Shown in pieces: positions 1 to 10,729 of a stretch of 64,000 nucleotides of DNA (positions are counted from its first letter, which is position 1; the number at the start of each line of letters is the position of its first letter). Source of the DNA: Amaurobius ferox (taxonomy: Eukaryota; Arthropoda; Arachnida; Araneae; Amaurobiidae); assembly GCA_951213105.1 (NCBI GenBank), contig OX578137.1, positions 74,685,104 through 74,749,103 on the forward strand, written 5' to 3'. A model generated the notes under the pieces. It was not told the DNA's origin. It saw nothing but the letters and a program-made list of their open reading frames with translations, and did no database searches. A program made the position numbers and the translations under genes.

Positions 1-615
1 TTCAAACAGTATCTATCTCAAGGAAATTGCATATATAAATTAAATAAGGGAATACCACAGGGAGGAATCTCATCTACAATACTGGCCAACCTTTATCTAC
101 ATTTTTACGAAATTCAATACCCTTTCAACAGTCATATCATGCACAGATTTATTGATGAACTAATTATTATTGGAATTACTAATGAAGCACCTATATTAAA
201 CTTTAATTTTTATCCTCCTAATCTCCAACTAATTGAAAATGTATATACATCAAACTGGATCAATTATCTAGACGTTAGTTTAAAAATTCAAAATGCAGAC
301 ACATTAAAATTTAAAATTTACAACAAAACAGAAACTTATAACTTCAAAGTAAATAAACTTCAACATTATTCATCCAATCTTTCAAAATCAGTAAATAAAA
401 ATATTATTAATAACCAGTTATTAAGAATAAAAATGTTAAGTACACCATGTTACTACAAAGAACATATTTTTAAATTCATCAACAACACTATCCAAAATAC
501 CTACCCGCCAAACCTTATTTTTTCATTTATTAAAACACATTTCAATTTAAAATTCAACACCTTGCTACAATTACAGCAACATATTGACAGATCATTCTCA
601 AACAATTTTAAATAA
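1..615 (+). pseudogene. Penelope-like retroelement reverse transcriptase, 3' part
   Basis: The frame is open from the first base to the TAA at 613-615 (204 codons), so the 5' part lies outside the window. Codons 17-37 carry an RT motif of the form GIPQGG.SS.ILANLYL. This is followed by RFIDELIII, where the usual palm motif C would be Y-x-DD, so the second catalytic Asp is replaced by Glu. A later NYLDVSL motif, then KIYNKT and an 'H-Y-S-S-N' block ending in LLRI, match the thumb region of Penelope-like elements that normally carry a GIY-YIG endonuclease. No endonuclease follows the stop; a GIY-YIG fragment of this class lies at 55294. The D-to-E change and missing endonuclease suggest an inactive copy. 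The RT class is clear; the exact clade is not. Confidence 0.7.
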
Positions 616-1520
616 TTTTTCATCTCCATGTTTCACTTCCCACAGTTGAAATCTTAGTATATAGAATTAACTGTAACCTGTATTGAGTTAAAATGCTTAG
701 TCAATATCATGTAATCTACACAGCTAAGCAGCGCAAGAGGTAAATACATTTATATTATTATATTCTTATACCTTTTCATTGCATTGTATTCTCCAATAAA
801 TACTTAGACACACGCTGGTATATTTGATTTCTTATATTTGATTTCTTATATATCTGATCCAATTTATATTTCCTTCTACGTCGGGCCATGTGCATTATTT
901 CTGAAATATAATTTACAGTAATACACACAGAAACATAGAATCCGCATTAACGAAACATGTGTGGCCCTTGATAACGTACATGGTTTCGGAAATGCTTTTT
1001 ACTTTATTCAAATTATTCAATTTATTCAATTTCAAATTTTTATTGGGAGATAGAAAAGGCCTAGCTCATTGTACAAAACAATGTTTCTGTTTTGCAACTT
1101 TTCATCTTACACACAATTCTTGCATTTACACTACGTATGTTTATGCAGGGAACAAGGGGATTAGTACCTTAAGTACCTGCATTCCATATATGATTTATAA
1201 AAATACTTTCATCTAAATGTGTAGTAAAATTTTTTTTTCATCCTTCTTTACCACATGTATATATCTTTTTCCATACCTTAACTTATATATGGAACAGGGG
1301 AAAAAAGGGGTATTTTATACCAATTTAGTACCTGTTTTATTTATAATGTTTACTTATCAAGTTTTTTTTAAATATTCAACAGCTTGTCGTATAGTCTTTT
1401 TGATATCACATTTACATTTCAATCCATCTTCCTTTCATTTTAGCTTCACAGAAAATTTTCTATTAATGATCAATCTCAGGTATATATATATATAATAAAA
1501 GTAAAATAAAAATTCTTCAG
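616..1520. other. AT-rich intergenic, no gene seen
   Basis: Two short chance ORFs are present without recognisable domains. I see no coding or structural signal beyond the AT-rich composition. Confidence 0.5.
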
Positions 1521-1719
<199 letters not shown>

Positions 1720-2375
1720 ATTTTTGAAAATTCACCCATTCCTATCCCCTAACTTACCACTTGGCCTGAGTCTAATACTGTTTGCTATTTTCGAATGACT
1801 ATTTTCCACTTGTCCTGAGTCCTATACTGATTACTATTTTTGAAAGTCTCCATACATATTATATATCGTTCAAATGTATTCATTCCGGTGCCCACTCGCA
1901 TTGACGAAGTGAGTGAAATGATCAGTCGCTTGTTCAACTTACACGTGGTAGCAATGCTTGTGAGTTCATATTTCTGTTCGAGGAGGTATTATTTTTCTGA
2001 TTTGTAATTCAATTGATTTATTTTTCTCCTTTCACTAGCCAGTAGACAGTTCCAATGGTGTCTATAGTTAAATACTATCGCCATAGTCAGAAACTGGCTA
2101 TTCTATCGGTTTTAATTCGAATTATATGGCTGTCCTGATGAGAATGCAATTTCGAACTAACCGCCATTTTTTGTATAGTTTCAATTGATTGTTCTCTATG
2201 TCTTAATCTTTTATCTTGAGCTAATTGTTATTGCCTTTTCTTATTATTGCCGTGTTTTCTTTCTCATTTTTATTTATATTTATATATTTTTAATTGTGAT
2301 TTTTATATCCGAATATTCTTCTCATCCCCCTTTCCATTGTAGTGATATGTTAACTTCTATCTTTATCCTATATTA
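1720..2375. other. unassigned sequence between TA tracts
   Basis: No domain is recognisable. Two near-repeats of a 'CTTG(G)CCTGAGTC...TACTG' phrase occur at about 1760 and 1816. A 7-bp AGCCAGT/ACTGGCT inverted repeat (about 2037-2102) lies close to a CTGATGA at 2135. Confidence 0.4.
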
Positions 2376-2836
<461 letters not shown>

Positions 2837-3154
2837 AGGAAAAAAGGGTTTGAAGATCCAATGAAAGAAAAGTGAGAAGCTGTAATACAAAAATTCAACT
2901 ATCTAACAGGCTTGCAAAACAAAAGTAAAAATCTACAAATTCTCATACTAATGGAAAAAAAAATAAAATAAATAAATAATTAAATAAATAAAATAAATAT
3001 CGAATCAGCAAGTCAATGAAAAGTATTAGAATACAAAAGTATGGAATCGAAAAAAGAATAACAAACGAAATCAAGCACTAAAGCTATACACGTGGACGAG
3101 GCTCTAAGCCTAAATTATGAATTGTTCACCTCTACAAAAATCTAATAATGTCCA

Positions 3155-3612
3155 AGTTTTTTGTAGAAGCAAACACAAAAATGTATGTTTCTGAAGAAAT
3201 AGATAGATTATATCTATAAACCATTTCTACTTGAACGACATACATAAATAAGAAAAATATAAAGGAAAAATGGATACCAAAAAACTGACTGAAAATACAC
3301 ACTAATCTAGTAAGCACGGGAACACAGAAAGAAGTGACAAGTGTTGCCATTCACAAAAGAATAGGGTATACTGTTGCCATTATATATATATATATATATA
3401 TATAGTCCAAGTAGAAATATTTTATAGATATAATCTATCTATTTCTTCAGAAACATACATTTTTGTGTTTGCTTTTTCAGAACACAAAAATGTATGTTTT
3501 CAGAAACATACATTTTTGTGTTTCCCGTACACACTAATCTAGTAAGCACGGGAACACAGAAAGAAGTGACAAGTGTTGCCATTCACAAAAGAATAGGGTA
3601 TACTGTTGCCAT

Positions 3613-3643
<31 letters not shown>

Positions 3644-3710
3644 CAAGTAGAAATATTTTATAGATATAATCTATCTATTTCTTCAGAAACATACATGTTT
3701 TGTGACTGCT
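3155..3710. repeat. direct and inverted repeat cluster
   Basis: A block of about 110 bp starting CACACTAATCTAGTAAGCAC occurs at about 3297 and again at about 3529, each copy ending in a short TA run (direct repeat, spacing about 230 bp). A following block (TATAATCTATCTATTTCTTC then AGAAACATACA) occurs at about 3425 and 3667, and in reverse complement at about 3176-3215. The inverted copy makes a stem-loop of about 70 bp per arm. No protein is encoded. Confidence 0.8.
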
Positions 3711-4011
3711 TCGTAAAATACTTGGACTTGAGAACGAATTTTACGAAGTGAACATTTCCATTTGTTTAGGCTTAGCCCTTTTTCCACGTGTATAGCGATA
3801 TAGCTTGTTTTATTAAGTTTGTCTTTTTTCGTTTCCATACCTTTGAATTTTGTTGATTTTCTGTAACTTGATAGCTTGTGTTTAGTTGTTTTTTTCCATT
3901 TGATTGATGATTTGCTGTATTATATTTTATTCTGTGGGTGTTTTAGAAAGTTAGATTTATCGTGTTACATCTTCTTACTTTTCGTTCATTGGATTTTCAA
4001 ACTACTATTAT

Positions 4012-4012
<1 letters not shown>

Positions 4013-4063
<51 letters not shown>
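4013..4063. repeat. (TA)n microsatellite
   Basis: TA tract that directly abuts the left terminus of the TIR element at 4064. Confidence 0.9.
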
Positions 4064-4065
<2 letters not shown>

Positions 4066-5001
4066 GGGTGGTCAGAATTAAAACACCCCTACTCTGAGCT
4101 CTCTATAGATCGAACTACTCAGTGTAAATTGTTCAACATACTATTCAAGACATGGGGAAAGGGATTACGCGAAAAAAAATTAGTTCCAGAAACATCGATA
4201 GGTGGCGCTGTACAACCGAAAATATGCTGAAAAGACACAAAATACACATTTGTAACACATTTTATTCGAACGTACCAAACATTCATATCACAAGGACCTT
4301 ATCGATGCAGGGAATGCTGCATATAACGTTATCCATTGATTGTTCAACAATAGCGGTGGCAACATCGTCAACGATATCTGAACGAGTCGATTTGCGTCCT
4401 CGACCCGGCTGAACTCCAAGATGTCCAGTTTTCTCGAATCGAGCGATCATTCTCCTGAGAGCTTGTGGAAGTAATGGTCCTTTGCGCAAATTCTTAAGTC
4501 GGCGAAACTCTCGAAGTGCAGCTGCAGCATATCCTTTGTTTTCATAAAACAGCTTCTCAAGCAAAGCGCGTTCTGGCAGTGGAACAGCCATCGCTGATAA
4601 GAATGAAAATTTCCCAGTTTTATCCCCTTTTATGCACAGAACATAGTAGCTGCAAACCAAGGGTTTATGCAAATTTTTGTGCTTACAGTGCGAAATTGCA
4701 GTTACAATGACAGTTTCAGTTTCTTCACTTTTTTATTTTCTTTTTTTTCATATCAGCAAAAGAAATTGAAAAGGAAAAATTCCATATCGCATGTGATTGT
4801 TTTTTTGGGAGTATTTTGTGTCTTTTCAGCATATTTTCTGTTGTACAGCGCCACCTATCGGTGTTTCTGGAACTAAATTTTTTTCGCGTAATCCCTTTCC
4901 CCTATCTTGAATAGTAGGTTCAACAATTTTGGAGCCTTTACACTGAGTAATCCGATCTGTAGAGAGCTCAGAGTAGGGGTGTTTTAATTCTGACCATCCG
5001 G
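4064..5001 (-). mobile_element. TIR DNA transposon with DUF4817-type ORF, deletion derivative
   Basis: The 938-bp element begins CCGGGTGGTCAGAATTAAAA and ends with its near-perfect inverse (TTTTAATTCTGACCATCCGG). The inverted repeats run about 180-190 bp (4064 to about 4247 and about 4805-5001) with scattered mismatches. It sits between TA dinucleotides at both ends, as Tc1/mariner/IS630-type elements do, but the flanks are TA microsatellite so the TA duplication cannot be proven. Between the TIRs is one short reverse-strand ORF with only a DNA-binding domain. The DDE catalytic part is absent, so the copy would depend on a transposase made elsewhere. Confidence 0.85.
4283..4591 (-). CDS. DUF4817-type helix-turn-helix protein (transposase N-terminus)
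   Basis: 102 codons from the ATG at 4591 (MAVPLPERALLEKLFYEN...), chosen because it begins at the conserved domain start; the open frame extends 27 codons further upstream without family similarity. It contains the hallmark series KGYAAAALREFRRLKNLRKG, QALRRMI.RFE.TG.LGVQPGRGRK and VATAIVEQ, a helix-turn-helix module found on arthropod transposases. It stops about 18 codons after the VATAIVEQ block, where the second HTH and the DDE domain would normally follow. It is probably a truncated DNA-binding peptide. Whether it is expressed, or could compete for TIR binding, cannot be told from sequence. Confidence 0.75.
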   Translation of the reverse strand: MAVPLPERALLEKLFYENKGYAAAALREFRRLKNLRKGPLLPQALRRMIARFEKTGHLGVQPGRGRKSTRSDIVDDVATAIVEQSMDNVICSIPCIDKVLVI

Positions 5002-5033
<32 letters not shown>

Positions 5034-5041
5034 TATGTATG

Positions 5042-5110
<69 letters not shown>
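5002..5110. repeat. (TA)n microsatellite
   Basis: TA/TATG tract flanking the right end of the TIR element; probably the same original tract as the one at 4013, split by the insertion. Confidence 0.9.
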
Positions 5111-5113
<3 letters not shown>

Positions 5114-5329
5114 AACCATCACCTCAAAAAGGTTCTATTCAAACTCTCGACAGAAAACGACTGAAATCTCGAATTCGAATTTTTGCAATCGTCACAATAC
5201 TTTCTCAATACATTACACTATGTAAGGATAGTAATAATTAGAAAAAGAAAAATCAATTTGAGTCTGTAGTTATTGTTATGTGCTGTCAACATTTTCTTTT
5301 CGAAATCAAGTGAGTGTCAAAATGAACGG

Positions 5330-5868
5330 AAACAAACTCAGTGATTTGATTTTTTGGTGCGATTACAAATCTTTCTGCTTTCGTTACGCAAAGAAAACTA
5401 ATAACAAGAAGCAGTTTGCGTCTTATCTAACGACCACGTTCATTTCAGTAATGGTTTGCTTCTGATAAACTTTATGAGGCTTTCCATGCCATGTACGTTA
5501 AAATAAAGAACACATGCACTAATCGAAATACTTCTTTTTTAAAGTTTTAGACATTTTCTTGTATCAGATATCGTCTATATCGCTGTGGTATAAAATTTAT
5601 CCCCATTTCTTTCTTATTTCGTGATGTTCTCTTTGAAGTCTTATACTCCGGTAAATTCAGCGGGGAGTAATGCGTCGTGAGAGAGCTGCACCTGTCCGGA
5701 ACATTGCCATGGCAACAAAAGATACATGATTACTCCTAACGCCCCCCCCCCCTACACACACACATCCTGACTTGATCCTTGAATTTCATGCAGGTAAGAT
5801 TTTTGATGAAAAATATCTGACAAGGCGGTACATAATGTTATTTAATTGGAATTAATTCCTTTCTCAGT
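5330..5868. repeat. diverged direct duplication, copy A
   Basis: Matches 6475-6990 in order and orientation. Shared anchors include TCTTATCTAACGACCACGTT, GTATCAGATATCGTCTATAT, the phrase ATAATGCGTCGTGAGAG (one difference) and GGCGGTACAT. Copies differ by many substitutions and short indels, so the duplication is not recent. A run of nine or more C lies near 5743. No protein is recognisable. Confidence 0.75.
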
Positions 5869-6420
5869 TATGACTTTCCTCACATACATAGTATAATGTA
5901 TAAGGAAAGAATCGTGACGGAGTCGAAAATTCGAATTCGAGTTTTCGATGGAAGAACACTTTTTAAGCATCCCTAAACTCGAATGGAACGTTTTTGAGGT
6001 GATGCCTGTATGTGTATGTATGCTAATGTGTGTGTCTCTGGGCGCGATACTTCACAAACAAATTATGCGCTTCTGAAAGAATTTGGTACGATTATTACAA
6101 TATTACAATCATTGAATACTGGAACACTTTTGATTCTAAATGGAATCGAATGTTAGGAAAACCCCCAATTTTTGAATAAATTTTTGAAAAATTCATTTAA
6201 AGATCAGGAATTTTAACAATAATAAATGAGTTATCATTTCGGATTTAATTTTTCATTAGGAAACGAATTACACAAACTTTAAAATGCTAGCATGATCCGT
6301 TTTCAATACACACTACGTCTTTCAAAAAAATTATCAGAAAAATTACATAAAGTTAGAAAAGTAAGTATGTATAATCAAATAGGTTGACTTTTCACGTGCA
6401 ATACTGTGTGACAATTTTGT
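5869..6420 (+). repeat. palindrome-headed interspersed repeat, copy 1
   Basis: Starts with a foldback (ACTTTCCT...GTATAAGGAAAG), followed by GACGGAGTCGAAAATTCGAATTCGAG, which contains the palindrome TTCGAATTCGA, and a run ending near an AATGCTAGCATGA phrase. The same series occurs at 17515-18060, and part of it in inverse orientation at about 19985-20175. No ORF. Family unknown to me; probably a non-autonomous transposon or retroposon. Confidence 0.7.
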
Positions 6421-6474
6421 TAACTCCATTCTTATAAACCTATAATTCGCTTTACACACAAGCAAAGATACTTT

Positions 6475-6990
6475 TTGTAACATCGTATGATTTTTTTTAT
6501 GCTATTACAAATCTTTCCATTATAACTAATAAGAAAACTAATAAGAAAAAGTAGTTCGTGTCTTATCTAACGACCACGTTCATGTTAGTAATGGTTTGTT
6601 TCAGGTAAACTTTATGGGGCTCTGTATGCCATGCACTTTAAAATAAGAAAAACATACATTAATCGAAGTACTTCCGTTTCAAAGTTTTAAGCAGTTTCTT
6701 GTATCAGATATCGTCTATATCTATGGGGTTCGAATTTATGCTCATTTCTTTCTCTTTGAAGTCTTATACTCCATTAAATTCAGCGGGGGATAATGCGTCG
6801 TGAGAGCGTTGCACCTGTCCGGAAAACTGGCATGGCAACACAAGGTAAGCGATTACTTATAACACCTCCCGACCCCTCCCAACTCGATTCTTGAATTTCG
6901 ATGCAGGTATAAGATGTAAGAAAAAAGAATCTGATGGGGCGGTACATGACTTTCTCTAGAAACTGGAATTAATTTAATTTTTCAATTATC
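6475..6990. repeat. diverged direct duplication, copy B
   Basis: Second copy of 5330-5868, about 1.14 kb downstream, with the palindrome-headed repeat lying between the copies. Confidence 0.75.
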
Positions 6991-7608
6991 TGTAGTTATT
7001 TAAATGAGAATTTTTCGCTTAATAGTTTAAAATAAGTCGGCATGGGATATACTTTTTTCTGTTCCCGTGATTTTTCCCGCATTTTGACTAAACATGAAGA
7101 ACAATTAGGTTCTAAAATGCACAATTTGAACATAACACAATCGAGTTATCATGTTTACTTTTTCTACATACTAACAGTACTTTAAGGTGCGTTCAGTTTA
7201 ATCAATATACGATTATCATAGACTTGATTGACAAGAAATTCGATACACGGCTCATTTATAAGGCTTTTCAATAGGATCTTTAAGGGAAGAAACATGTGTT
7301 TTATTGATGAGAAAAAAAGCACTTTTTTCTGAGAATATGTAAGGACACAATGCATCCCCACTTTCTTTATTTTCCATTCGATTGTTCATTTTCGAACCAT
7401 CAGTTTATAGAGAATACCTGGCATGTTCCGCGTACATAATAAAAGTTCCAAGTCAGCTGATGTTTCACACAAGGAGGGCAAGTGTTAATAAAGGGCATTT
7501 CTACATCATTAGGCTTAGTCAATTTACTGCCTATGTATACTTACTCTTTCTAATGAAGGAGTTTGTAAATTTTCATATCGTTCGTAATATCTTACTATCT
7601 AAGGTGGT
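6991..7608. other. AT-rich, no gene seen
   Basis: Chance ORFs only; no recognisable domain. Confidence 0.4.
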
Positions 7609-8143
7609 TCAGCTAGCGAGGACAAGAAAGCCTACATCAGGACCAAGCTTGTAACACTCGGTAATTCTTAATAAGGCAATACGTTGTATCTTAATTAACT
7701 GATAGTTGATTCTCCTAATAGCCCTGTACCACACTTCGGAGTCATACCAGTTCAGTTTTTCGGTGGATTTACAATAAATATCTTTAAGCACTTTGGGACC
7801 CAGTCCACAGGTTGCCTTTGAGAATCTAACCAGCTTATATGATGCAAGCTTCTCCCCTTAGTTTTAACTGAACTTAACTACAATGTAGAGTTTAGAAGAA
7901 ATTACAATCAACCAGCAAACACAAATACATGATTTCCTTGTAATAGACTATTTCAATATTATTTAACTTGATATCAGGGATATTTGTCATTTTCTTAGTT
8001 GCATAAAACATCATAAATTTAGTTTTCTTGTAGCTAAATTTTAATTTAACTTCATTAGCTAATACTGTAACTTGTTCATGGCAAATGTTCCAAAGTCAGT
8101 AAAAAGATAACTGTGCCTAAAAGTCATCACTATATCATCATCA
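7609..8143 (-). pseudogene. LINE reverse transcriptase fragment (palm/thumb)
   Basis: Read on the reverse strand in broken frames. The first part (about 8143-7960) gives a degraded DDIVM palm motif and then VLANEVKLKFSYKKTKFM, the region after motif C in arthropod non-LTR reverse transcriptases. The last part (about 7868-7609) gives the thumb series LGPKVLKDIYCKSTEKLNWY, EVWY and LIKIQRIALLRITECYK. Several stops and frameshifts separate the blocks, so it is a dead copy. Its palm region ends exactly where the (AAC)n tail of the next LINE begins, suggesting that the younger LINE inserted into this one. Confidence 0.75.
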
Positions 8144-8293
8144 AATACTGTTGTTGCTGTTGTTGTTGTTGCTTATCCTCCAGTGTCAGACAAATTCAGA
8201 CGAGATCCATAAGTCCGTTGACTCTCAAAAAGTCGAGCACAAGAAGGGGATCGCGATAGATATCCTCCCTGGAGAGACACATGCAATCCATTA

Positions 8294-8352
8294 CCGGCCG
8301 TCCAAATAGGTGCTCTTAGTCCCCTGGACGAGTCGGACGGTCTGGGTCTTCT
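8294..8352 (+). mobile_element. 5'-truncated SINE (3' end only) with 15-bp TSD
   Basis: 59 bp ending GGACGAGTCGGACGGTCTGG then GTCTTCT. It is flanked by perfect 15-bp direct repeats ACATGCAATCCATTA at 8279-8293 and 8353-8367. The 3' part shares the 'CGGCC...GTCG..GGTCTGGG.CTT' pattern with the full-length SINE at 18284 and the truncated copies at 47028 and 49711. It interrupts the LINE C-terminus, so it is younger than the LINE. Confidence 0.85.
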
Positions 8353-8536
8353 ACATGCAATCCATTAAATGCTCTGCAGAAGCCTGATGGTCGTGGCACT
8401 TGGTGCAGATGGCGAAGACCTTCCTGCCCTCATTAAAAGAGAGGCACTTGATGTGACTGCTAGCTAGTCTAGAAAGTACAGTCTGGGAACCTCTGTCACA
8501 CGGGAGGTCTAGAGTCAATCCCGGCTTTTTACCCAT
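8351..8536 (-). pseudogene. C-terminal Cys/His segment of the LINE
   Basis: 61 codons with CDRGSQTVLSRLASSHIKCL and C-x2-C-x8-H-x3-C (CTKCHDHQASAEHLMDC), the zinc-binding tail that follows RNase H in these elements. The frame is cut at the MDCM codons by a 59-bp SINE fragment flanked by target duplications (8279-8293 and 8353-8367). On the other side of the SINE the LINE C-terminus resumes. Confidence 0.75.
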
Positions 8537-8539
8537 ATA

Positions 8540-8950
8540 CTAATGATGGGTGGGGGACTCCCTCCAGTCCACCAAAATTTTTGACTTTTCCCAAGAATAT
8601 AATTCCAGAAAAGTCAAGGCGGAAGAGGAAGAGGTGGAGAGACTGCAACCCTCCTTAGCAAGTTTATCCGCCACTTCATTACCATGAATGTCCACATGAG
8701 AAGGGATCCCCTGAAAGTGGACATCATGACTTAACGAAATCAGTTTTAGCTTAAGCAGGATAGAGATACTGGTCTTGTCACCTACAAGTATCCAGTTATT
8801 AAGGTGGTGGCGAGAGCTACGGCTATCAGATAAAATCCATAAGTCGCCATAATCCTTCTCTGGGAAAATAGCCTCGAGTCCCAGATCTATTGCTATCAAT
8901 TCACTTCTGAAGATTGAGCAGAAATTAGGATTACGACGACAAAGAGTCAA
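8540..8950 (-). pseudogene. RNase H domain of the LINE
   Basis: 136 open codons. It contains FRSELIAIDLGLEAI (the Glu that follows the first RNase H Asp), LWILSDSRSS (catalytic Asp), and IPSHVDIHGNEVADKLAKEG, the His/Asn-Glu-x-Ala-Asp block with the last catalytic Asp. Expected length for this domain is about 120-130 residues, so the domain is nearly whole although the element around it is broken. Confidence 0.85.
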
Positions 8951-10729
8951 ATTGTTTCGAGGGGTCTCAATAAAAATGCCACTACCTGCAAGGTCGTTAA
9001 TTTTACTGCCATCAGTATAGATCTTAATGGTATTATTAGGTATATGACTTACAGTTACCTGAGGTGTTCAGAGACAAAATCTTTCTTGTTGACTTGAGAT
9101 TTTAAGTTAAAGTGGAAGTAGACCCTAGAGAGTCCCTCCGCAGTATTCAAGCAGCATTGCAAAGAGTGGGGTTCGATATCGCAATTAGATAGGTGTTGGG
9201 AGACAACTTGGCTGAAAGGGTTGTTTCTCTTTAATCTTTGATGAATTCTCCAGGTATTAAGCTACATGGAGGTTTTATTGCAGAGGCCATAACTAGAGAG
9301 TTTATTATAATATTTAACAAGACCAGCTTGACTTCTAGTCTGGAGTGACTGCAGGTCAGCTTCAAAAAGCACGATTTGAGAAGGACAGCTGTGCCTCAAC
9401 CCAGTGATAATACGAGCAGCGCTTTATTGAACTTGTTCTAACTTCTTCAGGTTAGTGGAAGAGGCACAACAATATATTTGGAATCCATACTCAAGAATAG
9501 GCAGAATGAACGCCATATACATAGTTCTAAGGGTAGCTGCATCAGCTCCCCAATCCCTACCTGCGATGTATTTAAGAATGTTAAGACGTGTTCTGCTCTT
9601 CAAAACAATATGTTCAATATGTCTATTACCAGTACACTCGGGGTCTAAAATGGACCCCAGATATTTGAGATGTTTCTCGTGTTCCTGGTTGTCCAGCCTT
9701 AATTTCGGTTGGTATTTGTATATGTGCCTATTTGTAGTGGAAAAGGTGACAATTTATTTGGTAGGATTAAAACTCAATTTTAGCTCTTTAGCAAAATTCG
9801 AGAAAGCAACAAGAGAAGCATTCAGACTCAATTAAATTTCATTAATATTATTACCTGAGCTCCAGAAAAAAATATCATCTGCAAGCAATCCTACCCTAAC
9901 CCCTGTAGAAGGTATTTTTTCAATACCAGTTAGGTACATAGTGAAAAGAGTAGGGCTAAGGACTGAACCCTGGTATTTGATAAATAAGGACTTATGACTT
10001 CTTTATCAAATACTTGAACAGCTAATTAATCATCACCAAAATCAGCCATAGGATAGGAGCAATACTAGATCCGTGTGGCATTCCCAGATTGTAAGGCAGG
10101 AGATAATAGACAATACATATCTTCCACAAAAACGAATCGATCACTAAGAACACTGATAATTAAATTTGTCAAATTCCGATGAATACTGATTTTATTTTGT
10201 CGGTCAATAACATCGCTCCAATGTACTGTATTGAATGCGTTTTAAATATCCATAGAGGTCATACAGGTAGCAAAATTATTAGCTTTGTTAGCCTCAATAA
10301 CCTTAATGATTGCTTAAATAGCAACCAGTTTACTCTTATTCTTCCTAAAACTATAGTCTATCACAAATCCTTTCTTCGAAACGATAAACAAGCCGTCTAG
10401 TGATACGTTCATCTAAAACTTTACCCCATACGGGCAGGAGGCAAATAAGTTTACACGCCTCAGGCCTGCTGATGTCTTTGTTCTCCTTAGGAATGCAAAA
10501 TACTTCAGGGATTTTCCATATTTCTGAAAATAAGCCATATTCTAAACATTTATTCATAATGCTTAAAATCCAATTGTTATCAACATAACAGAGCTCTTTA
10601 ATAATTTCGAAAGTTAACTCATTAGTACTGAGAGCTTTCTCTATATGCATTTTCCGCAGGAATAATCCAAATATTGGAAAAATATTTGGATTAGGAGATT
10701 CACTATCCACCATAGAGTTCATTTCGTAA

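Larger units (their letters stand above)
8144..10722 (-). pseudogene. non-LTR retrotransposon (LINE) RT-RNase H, degenerate
   Basis: Reverse-strand LINE body, 5' end near 10722 and 3' tail (AAC)n at 8144-8175. In order: RT fingers at 10722-10351 (IMNKCLEYGLFSEIWK, a CIPKE.KD block, then LLPVWGKVLDERI); palm A near 10240 (SMDI.NAFNTVHW); palm B and C near 9985-9850 (QGSVLSPTLF, then LLADDIFFW, the catalytic Asp pair); thumb; RNase H at 8950-8540; a Cys/His tail at 8536-8351; and a C-terminus LDFLRVNGLMDLV ending in TGA near 8198. Many stops and frameshifts lie within the RT. The RT plus RNase H architecture fits I/Jockey-like LINEs typical of spiders; the clade is uncertain. Confidence 0.85.

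Noticed and set aside
2120..2165. Hammerhead-ribozyme-like core (CTGATGA, 3-bp stem, GAA) near the Penelope-like fragment
   Set aside because: GAAC replaces the required GAAA and I could not find a closing stem III with a cleavage triplet. A covariance-model search would decide.
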